This document shows, in pieces, positions 55,945 through 64,000 of a DNA stretch of 64,000 nt; the first letter of the stretch is position 1; each line of letters opens with the position of its first letter. The position numbers and the translations under genes were made by a program. Where the stretch lies: positions 1 through 64,000 of the forward strand of contig NZ_NMQT01000011.1 of the NCBI RefSeq assembly GCF_002234405.1, read 5' to 3'. The notes below the pieces were generated by a model. It did not search any database. It worked only from the letters and a program-made list of their open reading frames with translations, and was not told the DNA's origin. The stretch is from Amycolatopsis thailandensis. GTDB taxonomy: Bacteria > Actinomycetota > Actinomycetes > Mycobacteriales > Pseudonocardiaceae.

Positions 55945-58743
55945 ATGATCGGCCGGGACGCCGAACTCGCGGCTTTGCTCGACGCGGTGCGGAACCCGCC
56001 GTCGGTCGTGTTCGTGGACGGCCAGGCCGGCGTGGGCAAGTCCAGGCTGGTCACCGAGTTCGCCGCCGCGGCCGCCCGCGGCGGGGCTCCGCGGGTGATC
56101 AGGGGTTCGTGCCAGCCGTTGCCTGCCCCGTTCCCGTACGGGGTGCTTCTCGACTGCCTCAGCCAGTGCGGCGACCTGCTGCGCGAGCCCGGCCCGGTGA
56201 CCGGCGCGCTACGGGACCATCTGCCCGAACTCGCCGACCGTCTGCCACCCGCGCCGCGCGCCCTCGGTGACCCCGACGCCGAGCGGCACCGGATCTTCCG
56301 CGCCGTGCGCGATCTCCTCCGTTCGCTGGGACCGGCCGTACTCGTGCTCGAGGATCTGCAGTGGGCGGACGAAAAGACCCGCCGGGTGTTGCGCTTCGTG
56401 CTGGCGGACCCGCCGCCGGAGCTGTCGATCGTGGCCACCTACCGTCGTGAGGATCTGCCGTCGGTGGCACCATTCGGCCACGCCTTCCACCTCCCGCACG
56501 GAGTGACCGGGGTCGATCTCGTCCTGCGGCCCTTCGGCGCGACGGAGGTGCGCGCCATGATCGACGAGCTGGTGGGAGCCGCCGTGACGTCGCACCGGTT
56601 CGCCGAGGCCGTTCTGCACGAGACCGCGGGGATCCCGTTCGTGGTCGAGGAAACGGTGCGGGCGCTGAGCGACCCGGTGCGGGACGTGCGCGCCGAAGGT
56701 GACTTGGCACAGCGGATCCTCGCTGGGATCGACGTGCCGCCCTCGGTGGCGGACACGATCAAGGAGCGGCTGGCGGCCTTGCCCGGCGCCGCGCAGGTCC
56801 TCACCGAGGCCGCAGCGGTGCTGGAGGTCCCGGAGACGCTCGAGGTGCTGAGCGCCGTGGCGGGGGAGGCGACCGCGGCGCATCTGATCGCGTCGGTGGA
56901 GTCCGGTGTGCTCGTGGAGGAAACGGCCAACAGATACGGCTTCCGGCACAACATCGCGAGACGCGCGGTGTACGCGTCACTGCCGGGTCCGCGACGACGG
57001 GAACTGCACGAACGCGCCCTCACGACGCTGTCCGCCCTTGACCGGGTCCCCGTCGCCCGCCTGTGCGCGCACGCCAAAGCGGCGGGCCTGAAAGCCGAGT
57101 GGTTGCGATACAGCGAACTCGCCGCCAAAGCCGCCGAGGACGCCAACGATGTCTCCACCGCTGTCGACTTGCTGGTCGAGGTCCTGAGCGATGCGGAAAC
57201 CAGTCCCGAGGTCGCGAACCGGCTGGCGACCAAGCTCTGTGACCACGCCTTGACGGGACTGCCCGGCGGGATGATGACCGCGCGAATCGAAAGCCTTCTC
57301 GCGGATCCTCGCCTGGCCCCGGACGTCCGAGCCCAGGTCCACCTGTGGTTCGGACTGCTGCTGCAACGGGAGACCGGGTCGGTCGACCGCGGCGCGGAGG
57401 AGATCGCCCTCGCCCTCGGCCTGCTCGGTGACCAGCCGGAACGCACCGTACGCGGCATGGCGGCGATGGCCGGGCCGTATCTGGGGTCCGCGTCCATCGC
57501 CGAACACCAGAGGTCGCTCGACCGGGTCGAGGGGGTCATCGACCACCTGCCCACCCGGGAACTGCGCACCGCGCTGCTGGCCACGACGCTCGGCGGACGG
57601 CTGATCGCCGGCGACCCGAGCACCTGGGAGCGCATCGCCCGGCTGCCGTCCCCGTCGGACGTGCACGACCCCGAGGAACTCCATCACCTGGCCCGGGCCC
57701 ACTGCAATCTGGCGGACGCGTGCTCGTGGATCGGGCACTACGCCAGGGCCCGGGAGTTCCTGCGCGACGGGATCGTCTTGGCCAAACGGGTCGGCTCCTC
57801 TTACGTCGTCGGCACCGCCGAGGCCACGGCGGTCCGGCTCGACTGGCTCAGCGGACGATGGCAGGGCTTGGGGCAGCGCCTCGACCGGCTGATCGAGACC
57901 TATGCGGACCTGCTGCTGACCACGGACCTGCATCTCACGCGAGGCTGGCTGGCGGCGGCGCGAGGCGAGTGGGTGCGGGCGGAGGAAGCCTTCCAGGCGG
58001 CGACGGGCGCGCACCCGGCGGCGCAGGTGTTCCCGGTGGGCATCTCGGCGGCGGGCGGGATGGCGGGCATGCTCCTCAGCCGGGGCAAGGCAGCCGCGGC
58101 GGAGGAGCACGTGCGACGCGGCGTGACGATGTTGCGGAGCAAGGGCGCGTGGGTGTGGTCGGGCGATATCCTTCCCCAGGCCGTCGACTACTACCTGGCG
58201 GTCGGCGACGTCGGCGCCGCACGGCTGCTCGTCTCGGAAACAGCCACCGGTCTCCGTGGAGTCGACGCCCCACTGGCCCAGGCGAGCCTGGCCGCCTGCC
58301 GTGCGCGGCTGACCGCGGTCACGGACGACCGCGACGAGGCCGACAGGCTCTACCGGGAGGCGATCGACCTGCACTGGGACCTGGGCCTGTCGTACCGGGC
58401 CACCCAGCTCGCCGAGCAGGCCGAGGGCGAAACGATCACCGACGCGGCGGTGCTCGAAGCCCTGACCCAGACCTACGACGCCCTGGGCGCCACGGTCGAC
58501 GCCGCCCGCTGCCGTCATCGCGCCCGCAGTACCGGCACAGCCACCCCGTCACCCCGCGGCAGACGGGGCTACGGCAGCGAACTCTCGCCTCGTGAACGGG
58601 ATGTCGCCCGCCTCCTGGCAGGCGGCCACACCAACCGGGAAATCGCCCAAGCCCTGTTCCTGTCCCGTCGCACGGTCGAGGAGTACGTGGTCAAGGTCCG
58701 TCGCAAGCTGAACGCCTCGTCCCGCCACGACGTCCACCTCTGA
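55945..58743 (+). CDS. LAL-type LuxR-family transcriptional regulator with AAA ATPase domain
   Basis: 932 residues. The N-terminal AAA_16 domain begins MIGRDAELAALLDAV, with Walker A DGQAGVGKSRL (about 28-38) and Walker B VLVLEDLQWAD. A long helical TPR-like middle (400-830) is followed by a LuxR HTH (ELSPRERDVARLLAGGHTNREIAQALFLSRRTVEEYVVKVRRKL) at the end. Large ATP-binding regulators of this type often sit in or near secondary-metabolite or hydrolase loci. It is divergent from the two secreted proteases (277 bases away), so these are candidate targets. A repeat element begins right after its stop. Confidence 0.9.
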   Translation: MIGRDAELAALLDAVRNPPSVVFVDGQAGVGKSRLVTEFAAAAARGGAPRVIRGSCQPLPAPFPYGVLLDCLSQCGDLLREPGPVTGALRDHLPELADRLPPAPRALGDPDAERHRIFRAVRDLLRSLGPAVLVLEDLQWADEKTRRVLRFVLADPPPELSIVATYRREDLPSVAPFGHAFHLPHGVTGVDLVLRPFGATEVRAMIDELVGAAVTSHRFAEAVLHETAGIPFVVEETVRALSDPVRDVRAEGDLAQRILAGIDVPPSVADTIKERLAALPGAAQVLTEAAAVLEVPETLEVLSAVAGEATAAHLIASVESGVLVEETANRYGFRHNIARRAVYASLPGPRRRELHERALTTLSALDRVPVARLCAHAKAAGLKAEWLRYSELAAKAAEDANDVSTAVDLLVEVLSDAETSPEVANRLATKLCDHALTGLPGGMMTARIESLLADPRLAPDVRAQVHLWFGLLLQRETGSVDRGAEEIALALGLLGDQPERTVRGMAAMAGPYLGSASIAEHQRSLDRVEGVIDHLPTRELRTALLATTLGGRLIAGDPSTWERIARLPSPSDVHDPEELHHLARAHCNLADACSWIGHYARAREFLRDGIVLAKRVGSSYVVGTAEATAVRLDWLSGRWQGLGQRLDRLIETYADLLLTTDLHLTRGWLAAARGEWVRAEEAFQAATGAHPAAQVFPVGISAAGGMAGMLLSRGKAAAAEEHVRRGVTMLRSKGAWVWSGDILPQAVDYYLAVGDVGAARLLVSETATGLRGVDAPLAQASLAACRARLTAVTDDRDEADRLYREAIDLHWDLGLSYRATQLAEQAEGETITDAAVLEALTQTYDALGATVDAARCRHRARSTGTATPSPRGRRGYGSELSPRERDVARLLAGGHTNREIAQALFLSRRTVEEYVVKVRRKLNASSRHDVHL

Positions 58744-58761
58744 CAGGACGCGCGAATCGAG

Positions 58762-59107
58762 ACGGTGCATGGCCGATCCTGCTGAGCATGCCTTCTTCGC
58801 TGCCTTGAGGGCAGGGTTCCGGACTGGCCCAGGCCGGTCGTGGCCGAGTGTCCACATGGGACACCTAGTGGCAGTTGAGTGTCTGATTTATGCTTGTATG
58901 GCCGGTTCTGCGTGGGGTCGTGAGTGGCAAAGAGGGTTCTAACCATCTTTATCACTCACGACCCCTTCGCAAAGCCACGCAAAGTTCCCAAAACGGGCAT
59001 TCCAGTCGGAGGGAGCGTCTCTTGTGGACAGTCGAGCCTGCGACCGGCTCCCTTGGGTCAGCTCAGGTCGTGCCGCGAAGGCAAGAGGCTTGATCACGCC
59101 ATATTCG
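58762..59107 (+). mobile_element. MITE-like repeat, copy B
   Basis: Matches the reverse complement of 5691-6041. Shared blocks include GTCCCATGTGGACAC and CCAGTCCGGAACC (on the complementary strand here), the central GTCGTGAGTG/AAAGAGGGTT hairpin at 58914-58965, and on the right side CAAAACGG, TTGTGGAC, GACCGGCTCC and GTGCCGCGAAGGC. Both ends carry the GATC...CCATGC / GATCACGCCAT terminal pair. It lies 18 bases after the LuxR stop. Confidence 0.7.
58914..58965. repeat. imperfect central hairpin of repeat copy B
   Basis: Same 52-nt size and sequence family as 5845-5894. Here the stem has several mismatches (GGCAAAGAGGGTT against AACCATCTTTAT), so copy B looks older or less constrained than copy A. 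Confidence 0.8.
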
Positions 59108-59307
59108 CTCTGCCTCTCAGGAAAGTCCTAAGTGGACGAAAAGTCCCTCGTTGACGTGACCTGGACAGGTGCAGGTTCGCGGGGGCGTCCTCCGACGGCC
59201 CGCCCCGCTCGCGCGTCCGCCGTGGCGGACGGTCGACGGCGTCCAGGCGACCTTCGCGGTTGCCGACCCAGACGGCGGAACGGCGCGATCGGTGCGACCC
59301 TGAGTCC

Positions 59308-59661
59308 GTGACCGATCGGCCGGGACCACGACGAGAACTGGAGCGGATCCGGGAGAGCGCCGGACCGGGTGCGGCTCATTCCCGCATCGCACTGGGTTCC
59401 GGTCCGCTTCCGGATCGGCTGCGGGCGGCGATCGTCGCCTTGGCTTCCGCGCGAGGCGAAGACAGCAGCACCTGTCCCTCCGACGCGGCAAGGGCCTTGG
59501 CGGACGAGTGGCGTCCATTATTGCCTCGAGCCCAGGAACTGGCGCGTGAACTCGCGAGGGCCGGAGAGGTGCGACTGACCCAGCGTGGACGTTCACTCGA
59601 TCCGGACGAGGAGTGGGCGGGGCCGATCAGGATCCGGTTGCCGGAGCGCGCCCATGGCTGA
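59308..59661 (+). CDS. DUF3253 family protein
   Basis: 117 residues with the DUF3253 pattern: RAAIVALASARGEDSSTCPSDAARALADEWRPLLPRAQELARELARAG and VRLTQRGRSLDP...GPIRIRLPE. The fold is probably a small winged helix. No function is established to my knowledge. I start at GTG 59308. It overlaps the next gene by 8 bases, and the pairing of these two small genes seems common in actinomycetes. Confidence 0.75.
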   Translation: MTDRPGPRRELERIRESAGPGAAHSRIALGSGPLPDRLRAAIVALASARGEDSSTCPSDAARALADEWRPLLPRAQELARELARAGEVRLTQRGRSLDPDEEWAGPIRIRLPERAHG

Positions 59662-59953
59662 GCCGGAGCGCACGCCCGATGGGCGCTTCGTCGTGATCGA
59701 CGGCAGGCGCTGGCGAGCGACTGACCCGGATATCCCGGAGGAAGCGGCGGCTCGGCTGCGAAGTCTGCTGATGCGCGCCCGCCGGGACGTCGGCGCGGCC
59801 CGCCGTGCTCAGGATTCCGAAGCCGAACGGGACGCCAGGGCACGGGTGCACGCCGCCAAGGTCGCCTTGGGGGAGCGGGGTACCCCGTGGTGGGAACAGG
59901 ATCGCGCGGAACGACGCCAACGGTGGCAGCACGGCCTGGACACCTTGAACTGA
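59654..59953 (+). CDS. small conserved charged protein, partner of DUF3253
   Basis: 99 residues, strongly charged and helical: RFVVIDGRRWRATDPDIPEEAAARLRSLLMRARRDV ... ARVHAAKVALGERGTPWWEQ. I recognise the GRRWRATDP and KVALGERGTPWWE motifs as those of a conserved small actinomycete family sometimes mislabelled as a Tol transporter component. There is no membrane segment. It is co-translated with the DUF3253 gene. Confidence 0.7.
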   Translation: MAEPERTPDGRFVVIDGRRWRATDPDIPEEAAARLRSLLMRARRDVGAARRAQDSEAERDARARVHAAKVALGERGTPWWEQDRAERRQRWQHGLDTLN

Positions 59954-59984
59954 AACCGTTCTTCAGGCCCCCGACGATGCGATG

Positions 59985-60650
59985 TCACGCGAGCGGAGTG
60001 CGATCCAGGGCTTTCGCGAGGTCTCCGGGAGTGTCGTAGAGGGCGAGGGCCCCGGCTTCGAGGAGTTCGTCGTCACCGAATCCGCCCGAGCGGACGACCA
60101 TCGCGGGCATCCCGGCGGCGCGCGCCGCTTCGACGTCCCAGACCGAGTCGCCGACCATGACGGCGGGCGTGCCGGACGAGACGCCTGCCTTCTTCAAGGC
60201 CACTTGGAGCAGGTCCGGCGCAGGCTTGGAGGCCTCGACGTCGGCGCTGGTTGTCCAGGCGTCGGCGATGTCACGGGCGTCGAGTTTGTCCAGGAAAACC
60301 TCGACGTGCCGCTGCTGACCGGAGCTGGCGAGGACGAGCCGATGGCCGCGCTCCTTGATCGCGAGCAGCAGGTCGCGGGCGCCGGGCAACGTCGCCATTT
60401 CGCCGAGCATCGAGTCGGTTTCCTCGCCTTGCAATTCCCGCGCGCGGTCACCGACGCGACGTTCCAGATCTTCACCACCGAGAGCCGTGAGCAGCTGATC
60501 CCCGCCCATGCCGATCAGCCGGTGCAACCGCCACACCGGATAGATCTCACCGAGGCGGCGCAGGGCCCGATACCAGGCCAGCGCATGGTGGTAGTTGGAA
60601 TCGATGAGCGTCCCGTCGATGTCCAGGACGGCGATAGGAGATTCGGCCAC
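59985..60650 (-). CDS. HAD-superfamily phosphatase (phosphoglycolate phosphatase-like)
   Basis: 221 residues with all HAD motifs: DIDGTLIDSN (nucleophile and acid Asp), VLASSG (motif II), the Lys of ASKPAPD (motif III) and VMVGDSVWDVEAARAAG (motif IV). The alpha-helical C1 cap between motifs I and II places it with phosphoglycolate phosphatase/beta-phosphoglucomutase-like enzymes. Substrate cannot be read from sequence. It converges on the preceding pair. Confidence 0.88.
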   Translation of the reverse strand: MAESPIAVLDIDGTLIDSNYHHALAWYRALRRLGEIYPVWRLHRLIGMGGDQLLTALGGEDLERRVGDRARELQGEETDSMLGEMATLPGARDLLLAIKERGHRLVLASSGQQRHVEVFLDKLDARDIADAWTTSADVEASKPAPDLLQVALKKAGVSSGTPAVMVGDSVWDVEAARAAGMPAMVVRSGGFGDDELLEAGALALYDTPGDLAKALDRTPLA

Positions 60651-60734
60651 TGAGGACGATTACCCGCGAGAAGGCGGTGTCAATCACGTCGCCCGGCGAA
60701 CAAGAACCCGGCTATGCCAAACCCAGGGGAACAC

Positions 60735-60890
60735 TCACAGTTGCATCGCGAGCCAGATCGCCATCCAGGTCAGGCAACCCAGCGCTCCGCCGACCCCGAA
60801 AGCGAGCAGCATCCGCCGCATGGCGGCTATCTGGCCGGGTCGTCCGGCGGTCTCGGTCATCCCGGCACGAACGTTCGTCAGGTCGCTCAT
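60735..60890 (-). CDS. small single-helix membrane protein
   Basis: 51 residues: a polar N-terminus (MSDLTNVRAGMTETAGRPG) and one C-terminal transmembrane helix (LLAFGVGGALGCLTWMAIWLAMQL). ATG 60890 is preceded by a GGGGAAG-like site. Divergent from the next small membrane protein. Function unknown. Confidence 0.5.
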   Translation of the reverse strand: MSDLTNVRAGMTETAGRPGQIAAMRRMLLAFGVGGALGCLTWMAIWLAMQL

Positions 60891-60957
60891 GGTCGTGTCT
60901 TCCCCGGAAAGCCGCTTTTCACACATGTTTTCCGTGCGCCCCCTCGGCGGGCAAGGC

Positions 60958-61206
60958 ATGCTGGAGAGCGTGCCTTCTCCGGACCGGGAACGAGTACCGG
61001 TGAGATCGCGTCGCCGACGCGCCCGGGTAGTGGCGTCTCTCGTGGGGCTCGCCGCACTGTGCTACCTGGCCGCCGTCGGGATCAACTACCTGTTCGGTCG
61101 CGCGGACGTCTGGTTTCACGGAATCGTCGGGCTGGGTCCGTTCACCGGTGGACTCCTGGTCGACTGGTGGGATCGGCGGCGACGGCGGCGGCAGGAATCC
61201 CGGTGA
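60958..61206 (+). CDS. small basic membrane protein
   Basis: 82 residues. A very basic N-terminus (RSRRRRAR), one clear transmembrane helix (VVASLVGLAALCYLAAVGINYLF), a short loop, a second weaker hydrophobic stretch (GIVGLGPFTGGLLVDWW) and an Arg-rich tail. Start uncertain: ATG 60958 or GTG 60970. Function unknown. Confidence 0.5.
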   Translation: MLESVPSPDRERVPVRSRRRRARVVASLVGLAALCYLAAVGINYLFGRADVWFHGIVGLGPFTGGLLVDWWDRRRRRRQESR

Positions 61207-61289
61207 CGAGCGAGTATCCGTTCGACGGTCGTGGCGTAGCCCGTTATGGTCGGCTCCTTGCCGTGCCTGGATCGTAAGGAGTGCCTCCC

Positions 61290-61817
61290 ATGACGCTGAA
61301 GCGTTCTGACGCCGTGGAACTCGTCGCGGTGGACGACGCGGTGCTCGACGCTCTGGTCAAGGTCGCGGTCGAAGATGCCTCGGCTGACGACGTGACGCCG
61401 CCGTTGACAGCGGACGGCTCGTGGAGCGACGAGCGGGTCGCTTGGCTGCGCGCCTATCATCGGGACCGTCGATCAGGTCTGGCTGGACCTTGCCGGGAAC
61501 GTACCTGGGCGGTTCGTGCCGGAGGAACGATCGTGGGGGCGGTGCGTCTCGCGGCCGGTCCCACCGGCGATGCGGCCGCTGAACTGGGGATCTGGCTCGC
61601 CCGGTCGACACGGGGCCGCGGCGTCGGTGCCGAGGCTGTGCGACTGCTGATCGGCGAGGCGTCGGCGTCCGGCGTGGCGGCGCTGAGCGCGTCGACTCGT
61701 GAGTCGAACCAGGCCGCCCTGCGGATCCTCCGGTCCGCCGGCTTCGCCACCGACCAGCCCGGTCCGGACGGAGCCGTCGAAGCGCGGCGTGCACCGGCGC
61801 GAACCGAGCGCGCCTGA
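61290..61817 (+). CDS. GNAT-family N-acetyltransferase
   Basis: 175 residues. The acetyl-CoA-binding loop is LARSTRGRGVGAEAVRLL (RGxGxG-type), preceded by the beta-strand ELGIWLAR and followed by STRESNQAALRILRSAGF, all typical of GNAT enzymes of the RimJ/RimL-like branch. AAGGAG lies at 61276-61281 before ATG 61290. Acceptor substrate unknown. Confidence 0.85.
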   Translation: MTLKRSDAVELVAVDDAVLDALVKVAVEDASADDVTPPLTADGSWSDERVAWLRAYHRDRRSGLAGPCRERTWAVRAGGTIVGAVRLAAGPTGDAAAELGIWLARSTRGRGVGAEAVRLLIGEASASGVAALSASTRESNQAALRILRSAGFATDQPGPDGAVEARRAPARTERA

Positions 61818-61846
61818 CAGATCGCCGCCGCGGCGGACGGCACCGC

Positions 61847-62185
61847 TTGAACGAGGTACGCGGGCGGTTCATGCAAGAGCGAGCAGGACGGCAGGAACTC
61901 TTCGGGAAAGCGGGCTCGATGGCGAGCCGGCTCGGCGCGATGGGCCGGTATGTCACGTTGTTCGACACCTGGGAGCCGGTCCCGATCCGGACCCCGACGC
62001 CGCACCTGCGGGCCTCGGAAGCCCTCCCGGGCCTGCCGTCGTTCACCGCGGACGAACAGTTCCCGACCGCGCTGTGCGCGCGGACCGTCGATCTGCCCGG
62101 CAACCACTACACCCTGCTGACCCGGCACGCGGAGTCCGCCGCCGCCGCGCTGAACGACTGGCTGACGGAGCTCTTCGGGAACTGA
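61847..62185 (+). pseudogene. C-terminal fragment of a modular PKS thioesterase
   Basis: The 112-codon frame (weak TTG start) reads like the last third of a type I PKS thioesterase: GRYVTLFDTWEPVPIRTPTPHLRASEALPG, then VDLPGNHYTLLTRHAESAAAALNDWL, including the final catalytic His (GNHYTLL). The nucleophile Ser, the Asp and everything upstream are missing. It is most likely the leftover end of a deleted PKS gene. It is unrelated in sequence detail to the TE of the 28-31 kb PKS. Confidence 0.65.
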
Positions 62186-62203
62186 ACCCCTCGCCATGGT
62201 GAC

Positions 62204-62234
62204 GGCGGCCCGCCCCCGAGAAGGGAGCGGGCCG
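62204..62234. terminator. strong hairpin between convergent genes
   Basis: GCGGCCCGCCCCC pairs with GGGAGCGGGCCGC over 13 bp with one wobble and a GAGAA loop, between the thioesterase fragment and the convergent secreted-protein gene. Confidence 0.75.
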
Positions 62235-62249
62235 CTGTTCAGGCTGCTG

Positions 62250-62603
62250 TCAGCCGTCGTACCAGCCGTAGTCGACGATGGTGCCGTGGTTGTAGCAATC
62301 GCCGCCCCACAGCCAGGTGCCCGGTCCCACCAGCGGACCGTAGACCCGGTGGCCGTCCGAGCACTTGGTGTAGGCGCCACTGCGGCCGTAGTCGACGAAC
62401 ACGGTGGCGTTCCAGGCGACGCCGTCGTAGTAGGTGGTCGTCCACCTGCCCACGTGACTGGTGCCGACCTCCCCGCCGATCGCCGAGTGATGCTTCACCT
62501 CGGTGTCGGCGGACGCCGAGCCGGCGCCTGCCAGCAGGATGCCCCCGGTGAGTGCGACGGCCCCCGCCGCCACCGCGATTCCGCGGATCCCCACGTTATT
62601 CAT
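62250..62603 (-). CDS. small secreted protein of unknown function
   Basis: 117 residues. A signal peptide (IRGIAVAAGAVALTGGILLAGAGSASA) precedes a mature part of ~85 residues rich in Tyr, Trp and Gly with two cysteines (YTKCSDG, GGDCYNHG). There are homologous-looking small secreted proteins in many actinomycetes, but no function is known to me. AGGGG lies before ATG 62603. Confidence 0.7.
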   Translation of the reverse strand: MNNVGIRGIAVAAGAVALTGGILLAGAGSASADTEVKHHSAIGGEVGTSHVGRWTTTYYDGVAWNATVFVDYGRSGAYTKCSDGHRVYGPLVGPGTWLWGGDCYNHGTIVDYGWYDG

Positions 62604-62768
62604 TTCCCCTCCAGTGATCATTTCCGGTTTTCGAGAGCGAGGGCCGCGTAAAAGCGCGGCACCCGCTGTCACCTGTCTAGTGCGCCGGCGGTGTTCTGTG
62701 CCGGGGAGTGGACAGCGAACGACAAACTTCCGGACAATGGAGAAAAGCAGACACCTGGGGGGTGGCTG

Positions 62769-64000
62769 ATGCCACGGCACGAACGTCCGTTCGTTACGGA
62801 CGAAGATTCATTGTCACAGTTCGCGGGGGATCTGCGACGATTGCGTGAGAAGGCCGGAAGCCCGCCGTACCGGGAATTGAGCAAGCGGGCCCACTACGCG
62901 GCGAGCACCCTGTCCGACGCGGCGGGTGGCCGAAAACTGCCGACCCTGGCGGTGACCTTGGCCTATGTCCGGGCCTGCGAAGGCGACCTCGCCGAGTGGG
63001 AGGAGCGCTGGTACGGGACAGCCGCGACGAACCGTACACCGGAGCCCGAAAAAATCGACGAAGAGATCCCCTATCCGGGTCTCGACGCATTCGGTGAGCA
63101 TCAGGCCGGCTATTTCTTCGGCCGAGAGCGCCTTGTCGAAGAATTGTCGCGCCAAGTCACCGAACGGCGACTCCTCGCGGTTTCCGGCGCGTCGGGATCC
63201 GGCAAGTCCTCCTTGCTGGAGGCCGGGCTGATCGCGGGTGTCCGGAGATCCGGCAGGGACCGGACGATCCTGCGGCTCACTCCCGGACCGCATCCGCTCC
63301 GGGAAAGCGCGATCCAGCTGGCCGCGGTGAGCGGCGGATCGGCGGTCCGGCTGCACGGAGAGCTGAAGGCGGATCCGGCTGGACTGCATCTGCGTGTCCG
63401 TCAGTTCCTGGCGAGACGGGACGCGGACGCGGAACTGCTGCTCGTCGTCGATCAGTTCGAAGAGGTCTTCACCCGCTGCCGGACCGTGGAGGAGCGTGAC
63501 GCCTTCGTCGCGGTGCTCCTGCACGCCGTCCAGGAACCGGACAGCCGGACCCGGCTCGTGGTGGGCGTGCGTTCGGACTTCATCGGACACTGCGGCCGGT
63601 ACCCGGCGCTCGCCGCGGCGCTGCGCCCCGGGAACCGGGTCGACACCGGGCCGATGACCGCGGAGCAGCTGCGCTCGGCGATCATGCGCCCGGCGATCGC
63701 CGCCGGACACCAGCTGGAAGGCGCGCTGGTCGCCACGATCATGGCCGAGACGGCGGGCGGGCACGGCGTTCTCCCGCTCGTCTCCCAGGCGATGCGCCGG
63801 ACCTGGCAACGCCCTCACGGCGCCACGCTCACCCTCGCCGCGTACCAGGCGGCCGGCGGGATGACGCGTGCCCTGGCCGACACGGCCGAGGAGGTCTTCG
63901 GCGAGCTCGACGAACTCGGGCGGCAGCAGGCACGGGACGTGTTCCTCCGGCTGACCGCGCTGGGAACCGACGGCCACGACACCCGGCGGCGCGTCCCCGC
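62769..64000 (+). CDS. nSTAND1-type NTPase with N-terminal HTH (partial, runs off the window)
   Basis: The open frame continues to the last base (410 codons seen). Residues 10-90 are an XRE-like helix-turn-helix (LSQFAGDLRRLREKAGSPPYRELSKRAHYAASTLSDAAGG). From about 100 comes the nSTAND1 module (PYPGLDAFGEHQAGYFFGRERLVEELSRQV) with Walker A SGASGSGKSSL and Walker B LLLVVDQFEEVF. Proteins with this start usually continue into WD40 repeats, and are thought to work as signalling or conflict-related switches. The C-terminal effector or sensor part is not in the window. Confidence 0.88.
   Translation, partial: MPRHERPFVTDEDSLSQFAGDLRRLREKAGSPPYRELSKRAHYAASTLSDAAGGRKLPTLAVTLAYVRACEGDLAEWEERWYGTAATNRTPEPEKIDEEIPYPGLDAFGEHQAGYFFGRERLVEELSRQVTERRLLAVSGASGSGKSSLLEAGLIAGVRRSGRDRTILRLTPGPHPLRESAIQLAAVSGGSAVRLHGELKADPAGLHLRVRQFLARRDADAELLLVVDQFEEVFTRCRTVEERDAFVAVLLHAVQEPDSRTRLVVGVRSDFIGHCGRYPALAAALRPGNRVDTGPMTAEQLRSAIMRPAIAAGHQLEGALVATIMAETAGGHGVLPLVSQAMRRTWQRPHGATLTLAAYQAAGGMTRALADTAEEVFGELDELGRQQARDVFLRLTALGTDGHDTRRRVP

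Larger units (their letters stand above)
58744..59307. other. 560-bp gap largely occupied by repeat copy B
   Basis: No gene is supported. Copy B of the ~350-bp element fills 58762-59107. The remaining 200 bases lead up to the DUF3253 gene and show no clear promoter. Confidence 0.6.

Noticed and set aside
58744-59307. Gene in the gap after the LuxR regulator
   Set aside because: The short frames there coincide with repeat copy B and have no supported start; the homologous region at 5.7-6.0 kb encodes nothing consistent except the captured kinase start.

Overview
The window looks like a chromosomal segment of a high-GC filamentous actinomycete of the Pseudonocardiales, most likely Amycolatopsis or a close relative. 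This is inferred from the very high GC, the GTG/TTG starts behind GGAGG-type ribosome binding sites, a StrR-type cluster regulator, a type VII secretion substrate pair, an ECF sigma gene followed by a CU044_5270-type partner, and an AurF-like/FprB/VOC gene order that I recall from Mycobacterium (Rv0885-Rv0887c). No marker gene fixes the species. I see no rRNA, tRNA, CRISPR array, plasmid or phage module.

Layout. 0-5 kb: a palindromic repeat block, a secreted tripeptidyl-aminopeptidase-like protease, a two-component pair, a secreted phospholipase A2 and a VOC protein. 5-13.2 kb: a sensor kinase that appears to have lost its N-terminus to a repeat element, a TetR/quinone-oxidoreductase divergent pair, a VOC protein, a type VII secretion pair ending in a guanyl-specific RNase domain with no adjacent immunity gene, an MBL-fold enzyme and two poorly characterised genes. 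13.4-18.6 kb: a methyltransferase, an epoxide-hydrolase-like enzyme, and the AurF-like diiron oxygenase / ferredoxin-NADP reductase / VOC group.

19-44.4 kb is the main feature: a hybrid NRPS-PKS biosynthetic gene cluster. A StrR-like activator precedes two tightly coupled operons. Operon A (20.3-32.6 kb) encodes a solute-binding protein with no signal peptide, two C-A-T NRPS modules, a KS-(collapsed AT)-ACP-TE polyketide protein, an MbtH protein and a KAS III-like acyltransferase. A lone carrier protein lies on the opposite strand. Operon B (33.0-44.4 kb) encodes an MFS exporter, the four-gene glyceryl-ACP to hydroxymalonyl-ACP set (FkbK/J/I/H-like, without the O-methyltransferase), a thioesterase-like protein with Cys in place of Ser, an A-T-C-A-T NRPS (first A domain reads serine, second resembles the Lys2 aminoadipate type) and an alanine racemase. 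The sequence supports a short peptide containing Ser and probably a basic residue, extended once with a hydroxymalonyl unit and released by the TE. I cannot match it to a known compound.

44.3-64 kb: ordinary accessory and housekeeping genes. These are an HxlR/hydrolase divergent pair, secreted proteins, an ECF sigma operon, an XRE regulator with two SDRs, a second large palindromic repeat block (51.2-52.0 kb), two secreted serine proteases, a LAL-type LuxR regulator, small conserved genes, a leftover C-terminal fragment of a PKS thioesterase, and the start of an nSTAND NTPase that runs off the window.

Several families of intergenic palindromes recur. One is a ~350-bp element with a 24-bp perfect central stem, present in two opposite copies at 5.7-6.0 and 58.8-59.1 kb; one copy supplies the first ~32 codons of the sensor kinase frame. 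Another is a set of long hairpins built on GGGACGTTCAACGTCCC, whose stems vary in sequence but keep pairing.
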